The notes beneath the pieces are model-generated. The model saw nothing but the letters and a program-made list of their open reading frames with translations. It was not told the DNA's origin and ran no database searches. Both the position numbers and the translations under genes were made by a program. From Muricea muricata (lineage: Eukaryota; Cnidaria; Anthozoa; Malacalcyonacea; Plexauridae): DNA of 64,000 nucleotides. The stretch lies in assembly GCA_963855995.1 (NCBI GenBank), contig OY979723.1:3043001-3107000 (forward strand), given 5' to 3'. Shown one piece after another: positions 22,176 to 49,725 of this stretch (the first letter of the stretch is position 1; every line of letters starts with the position of its first letter).

Positions 22176-23032
22176 GAATAACATTGGTCTTCCGTGTTAC
22201 GTTCATAAACTGACGCAGTTAGTCTTCTTAACACAAACGTTAGAATATTAATAAATAGAAGTTATGCTTACTTTATGACGAAGTGAACGAATATGATGAA
22301 AATAGTTTCACGTGTTCATGCATACACTGTAGAAACTATGCGTAATGTGGGGCAGAAGGGGCAATAACATATAGCAAACGCAAGATATAACGTTTGTTCG
22401 AATATTAGCTATAGATGTTTGTTAAGGTACCGAGTCGAAATTTGTAGCATCAGTAAATACATTTATATTACCAGGGCATCTCTCGGTGATTAAAAATATA
22501 GAATTAAATTTGATAGTTAATAAACATGCATTTGTTGCTTAAAACTACGGCATGAATCTTGGATATTTATGGTAATATGGAACTTTCAAGGAATGTCTTT
22601 TGAATGTCTTGTCGTTTCTTTTTTTGTAGATGTTAGATAAATATAGTAAAGTATAGTAAATATAAAGTAGCTAAAGTTTACTTTGGAGCTGTCAAACAAG
22701 CGTGCACGAGTATTTCTCGACATGACAAAAACACTTTTTCATAAATCTTCAACAGCTGCATATTTCTTTCTATTCCGTGTCAACGCATCACAGAAGGTTC
22801 AGTTGCGTCCAGTTATTTCTTCATTTACCTCCATTGTTTGAGCTCAGATGTTTTTCCGAATAATTACAAGCACATCTTTTCGAAGTTTAAAAATCAAGTT
22901 TAATTATAGGAGCAGTTATTTTTAATATAATGATAATATTGCCTTATAAACTTCAGCAGCTGCATATTGCTTGCCATTCTGAGTCGACATATCATATAAC
23001 GTTTACGTCTTCAAATCGAGTTCCGTTTTCAA
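22176..23032. other. Receptor flanks, no gene
   Basis: The first part repeats the common 3' flank. From about 22560 it resembles 9420-9620, and from 22920 it is the common 5' leader. There is no coding sequence. Confidence 0.6.
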
Positions 23033-24340
23033 ATGGATTTAACCGTTTACATCCAGTTGATATTCTTGTGTGTTGTGAACATAATCTTTACTTTCTGTGG
23101 AATCGCTTTAAACATATTGGTTATAATCAGTATTTGGAAATCGTTACAACTTCGAAAGAAATTATGTCATTTTATGATCACGGTGTTCTCGTGTTTCGAT
23201 TTGATCACAGTCGTAGCCAATCATCCAGGAATATTGGTCTAACTTATCTTTTAGTTAAGGGAGAATTATTATTTGTTACCAAAAATTAAACAATTATTGT
23301 TTTACTATACATTGTAAGCGGAGAAAATAAACATGGTAACGAAACCTTCAACGTACTTCCACGTAAAACCTTTTTAAAACTCGAGCAATTTCGCTTTTCT
23401 CCGTTGGTTCTGCAATCCCCCTTTTCAGCAAATATTCATGAAACACTTGTTGAGCGACTTTGTATGTTCTTTTTGTGTTTTGGAGTCTTTTTCCTCAAGC
23501 GATTGACGAATTCCGTCTTCGGAAGAGCTTTAAAAAGCGAGATGCCATAACATGAAACACAAAATATCGAAAAAAATGTTGTTGCCATGCCAACCATTTA
23601 TGCCAACGAATACCGCATACTGAAATAATCTGCACCGTAGGCTGCTAGCAGATAACTGAGTTATCTGCAGATTGTGTGATAGTCGCATTTATCTGCATAC
23701 AACTGACCAATCACAACGCATAAAACAACTGCAATGCATAATAATAGAATTTATCTGAATATTTTTAGCGTTCTTCTTATATTTTCTCCATTCGCACTAC
23801 ACGTAATGAGCATTGAACGATATCTGGGAGCGTATTATCCAGTTTTTAATCACAAATCAGTAACTAAACGTAGACTGCTAACCTTCCTTGGAATAGTACT
23901 CTTCCCAATTGCTGTATTGTATATAATTTCTAGAAATGGTTCGGTGATATCCATTTCAGTGAATTTACAATTCTCATGGCCTTGTTTTTTCCACCATTTA
24001 TATTTGTCAACTTTAAATTAGCTATTGCCAGAAAAGAGCGCAGTAAACGAGCAGTATCACCAGGGAAAAAAAAGTGGAAAAAATTGAAAAACATTTCCAC
24101 AGGTTTGTGGCTTCTTGCCAGTCTGATATTATTGTACATTCCAACCAGTTTCTACATTGCATTCAATCTTGCTGATAAATCTACTAACACTGTGAGATTA
24201 TCTTACGTTTGGACACTCACGTGTATCACCATGAATTCCACATTCAACAGCTTGATCTTTTTCTGGAAGAACTAAGTTTTACGAGCGGAAGGAATAAAGA
24301 TTCTAAAGACGCTGAGAGATCATTTTGTGGGATTGTGGGC
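23033..24340 (+). pseudogene. GPCR pseudogene carrying a ~455-bp insert
   Basis: The copy starts with an intact Met and TM1-TM2. It then frameshifts near 23240 and is interrupted at about 23287 by unrelated sequence. Receptor sequence resumes near 23743 and continues through TM3 (MSIERYLGAYYP), TM4, TM5 and TM6, with frameshifts near 23970. A TAA stop lies just after TM7 (Trp-Lys-Asn-stop at 24273), and the tail is readable beyond it. Confidence 0.88.
23287..23742. mobile_element. Unidentified insert in a GPCR pseudogene
   Basis: Comparison with the uninterrupted copy at 20475-20490 shows that sequence between a ccaaa and an agaatttatctg block is extra. The insert has no obvious coding frame. 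Its ends are weakly complementary (attattgttttac near the left, gcataaaacaactgc near the right), so a MITE is possible but not shown. Confidence 0.6.
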
Positions 24341-24507
24341 AAAAACTTCATTGATCTACTGTACTTGAGGTGAAGCTTTTTCCAAATAATTACTTACTCA
24401 TTAATACAAAACTAATGCTCCTTATTAACTTCCTTAGCTGCATGTTGTTTTCTCTTCTGTGTCAACACAAAAAATTACGTTCGCGTCCTCATTTCACGAG
24501 TTCCGTT

Positions 24508-24647
24508 TTAAAAATAAATTTAAACGTTTACATCCAACTAATATCGTTGTGAACATAATCTTTACTTTCTCTGGGATCATTTTAACCACATCAGTGATAG
24601 TCAGTATCAGACAATCGTCACAACTGCGAAAGAAACTATGTCTATGA
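24508..24647 (+). pseudogene. GPCR pseudogene, TM1-TM2 start piece (second copy)
   Basis: This is nearly identical to 10440-10577, including the premature stop after Lys-Leu-Cys-Leu and the following flank. The start codon region is frameshifted. Confidence 0.83.
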
Positions 24648-24884
24648 CAAATAAGAATGCTAACCAATTTATGAACTCATAAAAATGTCTTAAGTCTCTC
24701 AGACTGTATTACTTAATTGCAGTTTATTATACTTAAGAATTTAGTAAAATAATTAGTATTAAAATTTTTAGAACAATTACTGAATATGAATCACCTCTGA
24801 GCTGAGTTCTTCCCAACCTGGGGATCACTTGCGCATCTTGAGTTTTTATCCCCATTTACTTACACATTTTTAATGTATTTCTTG

Positions 24885-25345
24885 GATTTTTCTCGCTGTT
24901 CTCGTGATGAGCATGGAACGATATCTGGGAGGGTCTTCATCAGCAACCAGACGTAGACTGCCAACTCTCCTTGCAATATTACTCATCTTAACTACGGTTA
25001 TGTATATAATTTCTAGAAATAATTTGGTAATTTCTTGCAGAGTATTTGATGATCTTCCTGGTCTTATTTCTTCCACCATTTATATTTTTTGACAACTTTA
25101 AATTATTCATCATTTCTAAGAAAGTGCACTATAGAACAAAGTCTTACGTGCAAAGGGAATAAAGACACTAAAAACGTTGTAATAATGTCTTGTCAGATCA
25201 AGGTCTTGTTTTTTCCCGCCACCTAAATTTGTCAACTTTAAATTAGCTGTCATTGCCAGAAAAGAGTGCAGTAAACGGACAGTATCACAAGGAAAAAGAA
25301 AGTGGAAAAATTTGAAAAACATTTCAACAGCTTTATTTATGGTAA
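24885..25345 (+). pseudogene. GPCR pseudogene, scrambled fragments
   Basis: It begins at TM3 (VLVMSMERYLGG) with part of the following loop deleted, and continues through TM4 and TM5. It jumps to a C-terminal-tail piece and then to a second TM5-loop 3 piece. It marks the right edge of the receptor array. Confidence 0.82.
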
Positions 25346-25654
25346 TAAATTATATGATAAATGGTATGATATGACTAATTTGTCTGAATTAGAATGGACA
25401 ACTAGCTCGGCGTGCAGAAGAAAATGAAAAGAAAACTACAGCTTGGAAAGAGAAAAAAAATTAACGACTAAGGTCAGCGGAAATTTATGTTCAACAGGTA
25501 ATTACAATGGCAAATACTTCATGCTATATCGGAGTTGTGGACGATAAATTATTTGACCGTATAAATAGGAATGGGAGATTGCTTCCGCATAACGAGAGAT
25601 GTCCAGTAATACCATAAGTAGGGTTAGGACAAGGTTCAGTATGCGTAATCTCTC
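25346..25654. other. Array edge, no feature seen
   Basis: AT-rich sequence with no coding or repeat signal I can support. Confidence 0.5.
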
Positions 25655-26135
25655 ATTAAATAAATATCTCTATCAGTTCTAAACTGTTCTTCCTAGATAT
25701 CCCAAAAGGAACATCTCTTATTGATCCAGTGTTACTACAGGAGGAAACCTAAACTAAACTAACTTTATTTACACTGGATAGCTCTATCAGTTCTTAGCTG
25801 TCCTTCCTAGAGGTCCAGTAAGGATCATTTGTTCTCGATGCAGTGTTACTTCCGGAGGAAACCGAAACTAAACTAACTTCATTTATACTGGATAGCTCTA
25901 TCAGTTCTAAACTGTTCTCCCTATAGAGGTCCAGTATGGATCATCTGTTCTCGATGCAGTGTTACTTCAAGAGGAAGCCTAAACTAAACTAACTTTATTT
26001 ACACTAGATAGTTCTATCAGTTCAAAACTGTTCAAAAGTGTTACTACAGAAGGACGAAACTAAACTAACTTGATTTATACTGGACGTAGCTTTATCAATA
26101 ATATAAACTGTGTATCCTAAAGAACCAGAGAGAAT
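25655..26135 (+). repeat. ~115-bp satellite block A
   Basis: About four tandem units, each running from ctatcagttctaaactgttc through tccagtgttactac to aactaaactaactttattta. The same monomer forms blocks B-E elsewhere in the window. The monomer has internal complementarity (ggatcatct ... tgatcc; tactgga ... tccagta). Confidence 0.92.
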
Positions 26136-26635
26136 CGTCCGTCATTAATAACCATCTCTAAATTCGTCTTCAAGATCCACATAGCCTGGGATATTTCAAC
26201 GTTTCATTGGTCCAACTAAACTCTATGACTTTCGCGTTAGATATCCAACAAATTTCTCCATCGTACGAACTAGTAAGAGATTTAATTTGCTCAAAGCTGA
26301 CGTGTATAAACAATGTTCAAAGTTACGGTTTTTACGCTTCTTTAAAATAGTATGCACTATACTCTAGTTTTTAAAAATACACCACAAAACAGACAGAGTA
26401 CACAAACACACAAAACAGAGTAGAAGTCTCTCTTAAATTGTAAATCGCATGTGTAACAAATCACTCGAGGGGGGAATAATTTCTGTTAAGTTAAATGCAA
26501 TTGTTTATTAATTTGAGTGAAACATGCTGAAATGCACAAAAGCCGGAAAAAATCATCATCCATTCCTGCCGGAACACCTATATACTTGACGATGAATTTT
26601 TCGCAACTATTAACACGCTAAAAACACATAGATTT

Positions 26636-26702
26636 TGTCAGCTACCTCTGTAGAGCATTGCACGGGCATCACAGACGTAGGTTGGATTCCTGCAAAACCA
26701 AT
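26636..26702 (+). repeat. tRNA-derived (SINE-like) remnant
   Basis: The stretch gtagagcattgcacgggcat followed by ggttggattcctgc resembles the A-box-to-B-box part of a tRNA, but the ends cannot form an acceptor stem. Short near-repeats flank it (ctatatacttgacgatg, caatatagacgacggtg). I read it as a decayed SINE, not a tRNA gene. Confidence 0.4.
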
Positions 26703-27038
26703 ATAGACGACGGTGAATTTTTCTGAACTGTTTACGGTTTAAATTTCGACATGTGCGCAAATTTAAATATATTATTCGTATTCCAAATATAATTGGCGTC
26801 GTTGACGGTATATCGATTTCGATCAATTCAAGATTGACTTAGAGCCGCTCTAGACCGATCCGAGATCTAAACTAGATCACTCCGAGGGGTGTTCTCAGAT
26901 CAGTTCAAGTTTTAGAGAGATCTCGGTTTTTGTTCCGCACGTCAATGTGGGTTCGCGTGCAAATGTGCATACTCGACATATTAGAGCAACAAAAATGTAT
27001 TAAGTGCGAGCCCTTAGCGGCTCTTCGAAAACATATTG

Positions 27039-27222
27039 CACTATTTTTACACATTATTATTTTATTCTGCTTTCCAATAACAATTGCTTGTTTTTTTTTG
27101 GCAAATTCATTTTCTAAATTTATCACATTGGACTATTTTTACACATTATTATTTTATTCTGCTTTCCAATAACAGTTGCATGCTTGTTTTTTTTTCCGGC
27201 AAATTCATTTTCTAAATTTATC
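27039..27222. repeat. Two-copy tandem duplication, ~90 bp unit
   Basis: The unit actatttttacacattatt ... aaatttatcaca occurs twice head to tail with few differences, apart from a short insertion in the T-run. Confidence 0.8.
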
Positions 27223-27579
27223 ATCTAGCGATGTCTTTGTCCAAATTTATCCTTTAATGTTTTATTTGAATTTAATTTAGTTGCAAAAATACGATGTGCT
27301 TGCATTAGGGATGTAGTGGCTGTCAGAATCCTGACTGTTTAATGGCAACCCACGCTAAAATGAAGAACATGATCAGTTATTTGCTCAAGCAATCATTAGT
27401 ATCATCCATTTTTAGTCTCAACTTCTAGCGTGGGAGGAGAAATAGTTTAGTACAAATACAGCTATATCAAGCATCAATCAAAGACGGTTGTACAAAGTAA
27501 CAACGGAATGATTATTATTAGAGTTAATTATTAGGAAATCAGTATCATGAATCCCATCTATAAAATATATGTTAAGCAA

Positions 27580-28080
27580 AGAAGAACAGTTTAGAAGTGA
27601 AAGAGCAATCCGGTATACATATAAAGTTCGTACAGTTTATTAGTTTAGGTTATTTCTTGCAATAACGCTGAATCAGTGACCCGATCCTCGCTGGCCCTCT
27701 AGGAAGAATAGTTTAGAACTGATAAAGCAATCCAGCATAAAGTTTGTTTAGGTTTTTCCTCTGTATAGTAACACTGGATCAATTAGAGATGATCCTTATT
27801 GGACCTCTGAAAAGAACAGTTTAGAACTGATAAAGCTATTCAGTATAAATAAAGTTAGTTTAGTTCAGGTTTCCTCCTGTGGTAACACTGAATCAATGAA
27901 AGACGATCCCTACTGGACCTCTAGGAAGAAGAGTTTAGAACTGATAGAGATATCTAGTATTTTAGATACCCAGTATCTATTTTAGTTTAGGTTCCCCCAG
28001 ATAGCAAGTAACGCTGGACCAATAAGAGATCCTTAGTAGACCTCTGGGAAAAACAATTCAAAACGGATATAGCTATCATG
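27580..28080 (-). repeat. ~115-bp satellite block B, reverse orientation
   Basis: About four units of the same monomer as block A but on the opposite strand (gaacagtttagaactgatag ... ggtttcctcctg). Blocks A and B thus form a large inverted pair about 1.4 kb apart. Confidence 0.9.
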
Positions 28081-31000
28081 AAACCAGCCCTATATACGGC
28101 TTACAACCGTCAGAATGTCTTATTTCGTATCAATTTTTAGATCTCACGATCATGCACATACTATTTCAGTCTACGCAACGTATTTTTAGCTACAATTAAT
28201 ACAAGTTTACAACTTACCAATTAAGAGGCGATTTTAACTGTTAATGTATCAATTAGTTAATTGCTGAAATTATTTAATTAATTCAGTACAAATAATTCGC
28301 CAAAATAGAGGGGGAGACTACTTGAAAATGACCATCAAACCGACGCCAAAAATTTTTTTATGTTTGAACCGTGAATATAAAAATCTGGCATCAGGAGGGT
28401 TTTGAAACCATCTTGCTATCGGTCGCCAGAAGTCAGTCAAGTTAAAAAAAGTATCAAAAAGCAAAAAAAAGGTAAGTTGATAAGTTTATAATAAATTTCT
28501 TTGTAGATATTTGGAATATATTTCTTAATAAATAAACTATATGTATAAGTTCACCGAAAAAATATGATGGGCACGAAACGTCTTGGGCCAAAGAATATAC
28601 CGATCCCTGCGTCTTTCAAGCTTCTATATTCTAGTTTATAGTTACTTCTACATACGACATTGATATATTGATATATATGACATGGTGTCGTTGGTCCAAA
28701 TCGTCATAACCGCAGGACCTAAACATATTTAGTAATAAAGTATTCTACAAACCTAATTCAATTGTTTTATCTTATCCGGCGAGTCCCGTTAGATTTTTGC
28801 CTCTTTAGGCTTAGTATATTGCTGCATATTTATATTCTAATATTCCAGTTTCCACTTTAAAAGTTGCCAATGATGATTAGAAGTTAGGCATCGCTGTGCA
28901 GTCGTGTGAATGGACCGTGTGTTTGAAAGTGGCAGAGCTAGAGGGGAGGGGGGTGGGGGAGCACACATATGTCCTCTAAAGATTAATAAGAAACTTCACA
29001 TTTTGGCCTTGATACGGAGTATGATCGCGGGTTGAGATTTGGCCAACTCCAGCTTTGGGCTACTCCAATTTCCCTCTATGGAGAATGCTCAAATTCATCA
29101 TATGATGGGTTTAGAGTTACTATCCCCTAACGAAAGTAGCATCAATCTCCTCTGGGATAGGAATAAGCGAAGGCTGTTAGTTCTAGTTTTAACAAGGTGA
29201 TGTTTACTCGAGTCCTATTTTACGAGAGTTATCTCAATTCTCATGTCCTGGTCAAACGAGGACAAGAGTTGCATGCGAGTTGATGGAAGTTGATAAGCGA
29301 TAGTTTGTGTGTACGAGAGTCATACTCCAGCTAGACCAAGTGGAATTGGCCCGGGTTTCAAGAAAAACGCAGGGCACTTTTAACGATCTGACTGAGTAGG
29401 CCATTTGTTTGCCCAAGCAGCGAAGCCCAACCTTCTAAAGAAAGCAGCCCGACCAAACCTATATTGCAGCTGCCTTACGATTCCGACCAATCGCAGGCCA
29501 CAGTTACGATACAGGGTTAGTCAGTTCTAATTCCAGGCACCCTGTCAATGTTTCTCACTCTGAGAAAACCCTTCATTACAATAGGCAAAGCATTATCACA
29601 GAAGTGCCTTTCTCTGATGACTATGCTACCACTATACTCTTCATTTTGTTTGAGAACAATCGGAGGCTTAGTTTTCTGACAAGATTACTAGGCCCCTTCA
29701 TAGCTGGAGTGACATGGCATGGTCTGGTTCTTGTCTCAGTTGGCTTAGAGAAATCGGACATAAAAGAACAAATAAAAGCGCAAATAATATTTGATTCACC
29801 TAAGTATAAGTTTACAACCTGTTCCACTTGTTTGGAGTTCAGAAATTTGATCACCAAGTCGTTTGGAATAGAAATCGTGGAACGTTGATATACGAAACAT
29901 TGTGCCGACTCGAATTCTCAGGTGCCAGTTTTAGATTGACTTTGCATTTTTGGAATTCAGTTCAGATAGATAGATCGATTATCATTATAAAACTTTGCTG
30001 AATTAAGTTAAATACTACATCATTATAATACAATATTATTATGAGAGCGAAGGTACAAATAAACTTTGATATAAAACTACCCATTTACAAATTCTAGTAA
30101 TCAATATAAAACTATGATTTTAAAGCGTTATACGTTACAAAACTGTTTCGATGGCGTCCTGTCTTAAAGGTCACATCAAACGTACACTTGTTTCTCAGCA
30201 TGATGTCAATGTCAATACTTGGTACGAGTAAATTATGAAACTAATGGTCCTTATTAGACACAATTTCCTGAAACAAATTTTGTGTAAGATCTTGTCGTCT
30301 GGAATGAGAGTTTAGACGCTAAATCCATTATCATTACACTAAACTGTGAGCTTGTTTGTTCATATATACTCTCGATAGTTGATGCATAATAAGTTTCACC
30401 AAGGCTGTCTTCAGTTTTCGAAGTATCTGTGTCAAAAAGTCTAAACTTGGACGTATAGTAGCAATATAGCGCGACAATTGGAGGGTGCGTGGGTTGGTAT
30501 TCATATATTTGTGTTTTACCCTGCTAAATTCTTTGAAATTGATTATTCTTAAGGTCTCTGAATACGCCAATAAAAAATGAATATTTATGCTGTGAATTCA
30601 AACGAATCATTTTGATTCCTAAGAAGTAGACTATTTTACCCTCCTCATAGAAGTAATTTTGACTCTACCTACACCAAACCCCTACTCTTTTAAAGAGTTA
30701 TTCCAATCGCTTCTAAAACAGTCACTTTGGCAATATGAAGTCGTCGCACCGAAGAGGCAATTTAAGTGTCGTGTAGACTCCCTGGAAGCGTAGATATAGA
30801 TTAGACTCCGTTAAAGAAGCAATTTGTGACTCCTTTAAAAGTATAACACTATTTGACAAGGAGTCAATTGACTCCTGTTCTGTTTTTAGTCTAATGAGTA
30901 ATGACTCATGCATATAAAGAATTAAGTTACTATGATTGAGAGTTTATTGACTCCCGAGATAACAGAAACTTTGGAGCAAACCCTTATACAATTGTTAACA

Positions 31001-31230
31001 ATAACTTGCTTATTCAGTGAAAAGTGCATGCGAGTGTTGGCAGCGCAGTCAAGAGCACACAACAAATAAGATATTTCGCTATCCAAACGATACAAACACA
31101 ACTCAACCTTTATACCGAAGGCTCTTCATCGACTTAACACTACTAAGGACCTTCGCTCGACAAGTTTAATTCTTCATGCATCATTGTTTCGTGTGTTTCT
31201 GAATCTTTTAAAAACCACTGTTTTAGAAAA
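28081..31230. other. Gene-free spacer before the peptide gene
   Basis: No gene that I can support. One copy of a minisatellite unit lies at about 29210-29330. An open frame of 94 codons at 29604 shows no recognisable features. Upstream elements of the 31231 gene may lie in the last few hundred bases. Confidence 0.5.
29210..29330. repeat. Minisatellite unit (isolated copy)
   Basis: The words tcatgtcctggtcaaacgag and caagagttgcatg are shared with the tandem block at 32290-32640 and the copy at 31655-31770. Confidence 0.65.
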
Positions 31231-31446
31231 ATGCGTTTCCTATTGCTGTGTGGATTTGTTTGTTTGTTGATGTTTTCCTTGGCAAAGTGTGACGAAGTCG
31301 AGTCAGACGTCGACGATGTCATGGAGAATATATTTGCCACCAGAGATGAGGTTCCGGAAAAAAGAGGGCTAGCAGATCCCAAAAAAAAGGACGCAGACGA
31401 CCAATGTGGCTTCGGCTTCTGGTGTTTACAAAAAAGAAAATTTTGA
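31231..31446 (+). CDS. Secreted two-cysteine peptide precursor
   Basis: The 71-residue product opens with a clear signal peptide (basic Arg2, hydrophobic core to about residue 18, likely cleavage near Cys20/Asp21). A very acidic propeptide follows (about 21-43). A dibasic Lys-Arg site at 44-45 precedes a lysine/aspartate-rich segment and a single cysteine loop, CGFGFWC (59-65), after which a second Lys-Arg lies at 68-69. This layout is that of a processed bioactive peptide with one disulfide ring, as in cyclic neuropeptides or small venom peptides. I do not recognise the family. It is encoded in one exon and lies about 600 bases beyond the stop codon of the minus-strand QARS gene. A homologue search or transcript would decide whether it is real. 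Confidence 0.6.
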   Translation: MRFLLLCGFVCLLMFSLAKCDEVESDVDDVMENIFATRDEVPEKRGLADPKKKDADDQCGFGFWCLQKRKF

Positions 31447-31654
31447 AACATTGGCCAGAAACAGACTTATATACATAAAAATGATTTAATATAGAAGTGA
31501 AAACATAAAATATAATCAATTCAAATGCTATAATTTTTGGATTTTTCTCCCTCCAGTGTACGAACGGAAGTTGTGATGGCTCAGTAAAGAGCTTTAAAGA
31601 AATTGGGAAAATCTTGCAATTTTGAGCCAAATGACTGTAGTGCCAAACGGGAAA

Positions 31655-31770
31655 GTTAATGGGGGTTGATAAGCGAGAGTTTGTATGAGAGTTTTCTCAA
31701 CTGCCATGTCCTGGTCAAACGAGAACAAGAATTGCATGAGAGTTGATGAGAGATGAAACATATTGAGCAA
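31655..31770. repeat. Minisatellite unit (isolated copy)
   Basis: It matches the 32290-32640 block (gagagtttgtatgagagttt ... ccatgtcctggtcaaacgag ... ttgcatgagagttgatga). Confidence 0.65.
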
Positions 31771-32056
31771 TTGAACGCTTCTTGAGAGTTTAAAAAGTAG
31801 ATTGATAACACAGGCCCATTAAATGGATGATCTGATCAGATCATATGAATTTAAGGATCCTTTTCCAGCATTAGAATCATCGTGGCTGAATACCTATAAC
31901 TCTTTTAATAAAAACACTAAAGATACGCCTAAAATTCATATTTTATCGATCGCAAACACCTTCATAAGATATGTGCTAGTGTATACTCGATACGGTGATT
32001 TTTATCATTACATTTCTATTTTCAAAATATTAAATTGCCTAACCGTCTAGATGATT

Positions 32057-48204
<16,148 letters not shown>

Positions 48205-48749
48205 CGTGCGAATTGACAGTTTGCAAAAATCTAGCGATCTTGATGGAAAATTTCGCCAAAGTTTTAACATAAATTCATATAAACAAAAGCATGTGAAACA
48301 ACTCCACCATTGATAACGCTATACTTTGTGTAAGGTTTTATATAATGTCTCACTGACGTTTGCGGTCGAAGTCGAACTCAATCTCTCCAAGCACGCGCGA
48401 CAAAATAGGGCGTTGGCCATCGCGGAATTTATTCAACAACTTACCAGAGTGAACCTGGCTGGTTAACGATCACATTTTACGATTAAGGTGGCTGATTGAA
48501 GTACAAAAAACAAATGTAAAGTAATTTTCTTTTATTTTAAATATTTAATTAAATACTTTTTGCTCACTTCCCGATAATATTTACAGTAAAAATTTGGGAA
48601 CCAATTTAATAATACAAAATGATAAAATCTTTCGATATCCTTAAATATTTCTGCAAATATTTACAGTTAAAAACAGAATTTCCCTCTGTCTGATAAATGC
48701 CCATGTACGAAAGCACACTTTCTACTGCGCATTCCCAGAATGCACTTAA
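48205..48749. other. Upstream region of QARS1
   Basis: This holds the presumed 5' leader and promoter of QARS1, which reads leftward. I see no clear TATA box or other landmark. A GC-richer patch lies around 48370-48440. Confidence 0.45.
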
Positions 48750-49170
48750 AATACATTGCTTAGGGTAATGGCTTTATGGGATACCCTAAAGGTCGAAATG
48801 TCGAGAGAGCACTGGGACCGAGTTGCCCCTGTGTTTTGTGTATTTCTCTCTCACTGGGACTGTATCTACTTCACCAAATTTAGCTAAAGAGGGAGCGCGT
48901 AGCGCGACAATAAGCGTACTGTTTTGCTATATTAAAACTATTCTCACTCACTGGGACTGTATCTACTTCACCAAACTCAGCTAAAGAGGGAGCGCGTAGC
49001 GCGACAATCATTACTCGCCCTTCGGGCTCGCGCTTTAGCTAAATTTGGTGAAGAAGATACAGTCCCAGTGAGTGAGAAAACACAAAACACAGAGGCAACT
49101 CGGTCCCAGTGCTCTCACGACATTCCGAGCTTTAGGGTATCCTATAAAGCCATGACCCATTGTTTAGTTG
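48750..49170. mobile_element. Inverted-repeat element with internal direct repeats
   Basis: The left arm (agggtaatggctttatggga ... cgaaatgtcgagagagcact) and right arm (agtgctctcacgacattccg ... cctataaagccatgaccc) are inverted copies of about 150 bases. A ~75-base block, actgggactgtatctacttc ... gggagcgcgtagcgcgacaa, occurs twice directly inside and once in reverse. No coding sequence. Confidence 0.8.
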
Positions 49171-49220
49171 AGATCAGCGAACTCCATATATATCTGGAGT
49201 GATAACTAGAGCATCAAAAG

Positions 49221-49718
49221 TCAATCTCGTTCCCCGAGCCTGCGATCCCTTGGGAAGGAAACGGAGGCTCTGGGATAATCCGTGATCGACATACAAAAAA
49301 CTGTATGTCACCTGTACTGCGCATGCGATTCAATAAGCCGCAATAGCCTTTTTCTAAAGCTTTTTGGAACAGTAGTTTTACTATTTTGTTTGTAATGTCA
49401 GTGGAAAATATTAGTTTATTTAATTCTGTGTTGGACGAAGCGTTAGAGCGACTGGGTAAGAAGAATCTCAAATTGAAGGAGTGTCAATACGAAGCGGTAA
49501 AGGCTGTTGTTGTCGACCGGAAAGACACGATTTGTATCTTGCCTACTGGTTATGGAAAGTCACTTAAATGCCAGTTTCTTCCCTTCGTCTTATTGAACTT
49601 TTTATTTCCAACGCATGCGCAGTACAGGCGACATACAGTTTTTTGTATGTCGATCACGGATTATCCCAGGGCCTCCGTTTCCTTCCCAAGGGATCGCAGG
49701 CTCGGGGAACGAGATTGA
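49221..49718. mobile_element. TIR element carrying a RecQ-like gene fragment
   Basis: Two 108-base terminal inverted repeats (49221-49328 and 49611-49718) begin TCAATCTCGTTCCCCGAGCC and differ at only about two or three places, so the copy is young. The direct repeat tcaaaag flanks it (49214-49220, 49719-49725). The centre holds part of a helicase gene instead of a transposase. This is the layout of a gene-capturing (Pack-type) non-autonomous DNA transposon. The superfamily is not clear from a 7- or 8-base duplication. Confidence 0.88.
49398..49610 (+). pseudogene. RecQ-like DNA helicase, N-terminal fragment
   Basis: From the Met at 49398 the frame gives a helical lead, then LKECQYEAVKAVV (the Q-motif-like region of RecQ helicases) and CILPTGYGKSL, the Walker A ATP-binding motif. 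After this it runs into the right inverted repeat and ends. Motifs II-VI are missing. The residue after the Walker A Leu is Lys, where family members usually have a Cys/Tyr pair. The fragment lies wholly between the arms of the transposon, so it was captured with it. Confidence 0.82.
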
Positions 49719-49725
49719 TCAAAAG

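Larger units (their letters stand above)
26136..27579. other. Gene-free spacer between satellite blocks
   Basis: No gene. It holds a tRNA-like remnant near 26636, a two-copy ~90-bp tandem duplication (27039-27222) and a weak short inverted repeat at 27349-27434 (cccacgcta / tagcgtggg). Confidence 0.55.

Noticed and set aside
26636-26702. Possible tRNA gene
   Set aside because: A- and B-box-like words exist, but no acceptor stem or clean anticodon arm; called a SINE-like remnant.
26905-27172. Open frames on both strands near the 90-bp tandem duplication
   Set aside because: No features; the hydrophobic C-terminus is encoded by the T-rich duplicated unit.
29604-29888. Open frame of 94 codons (+), with a similar-length frame on the other strand
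   Set aside because: No domain, signal peptide, splice context or repeat relation; length is within chance for this AT-rich sequence.
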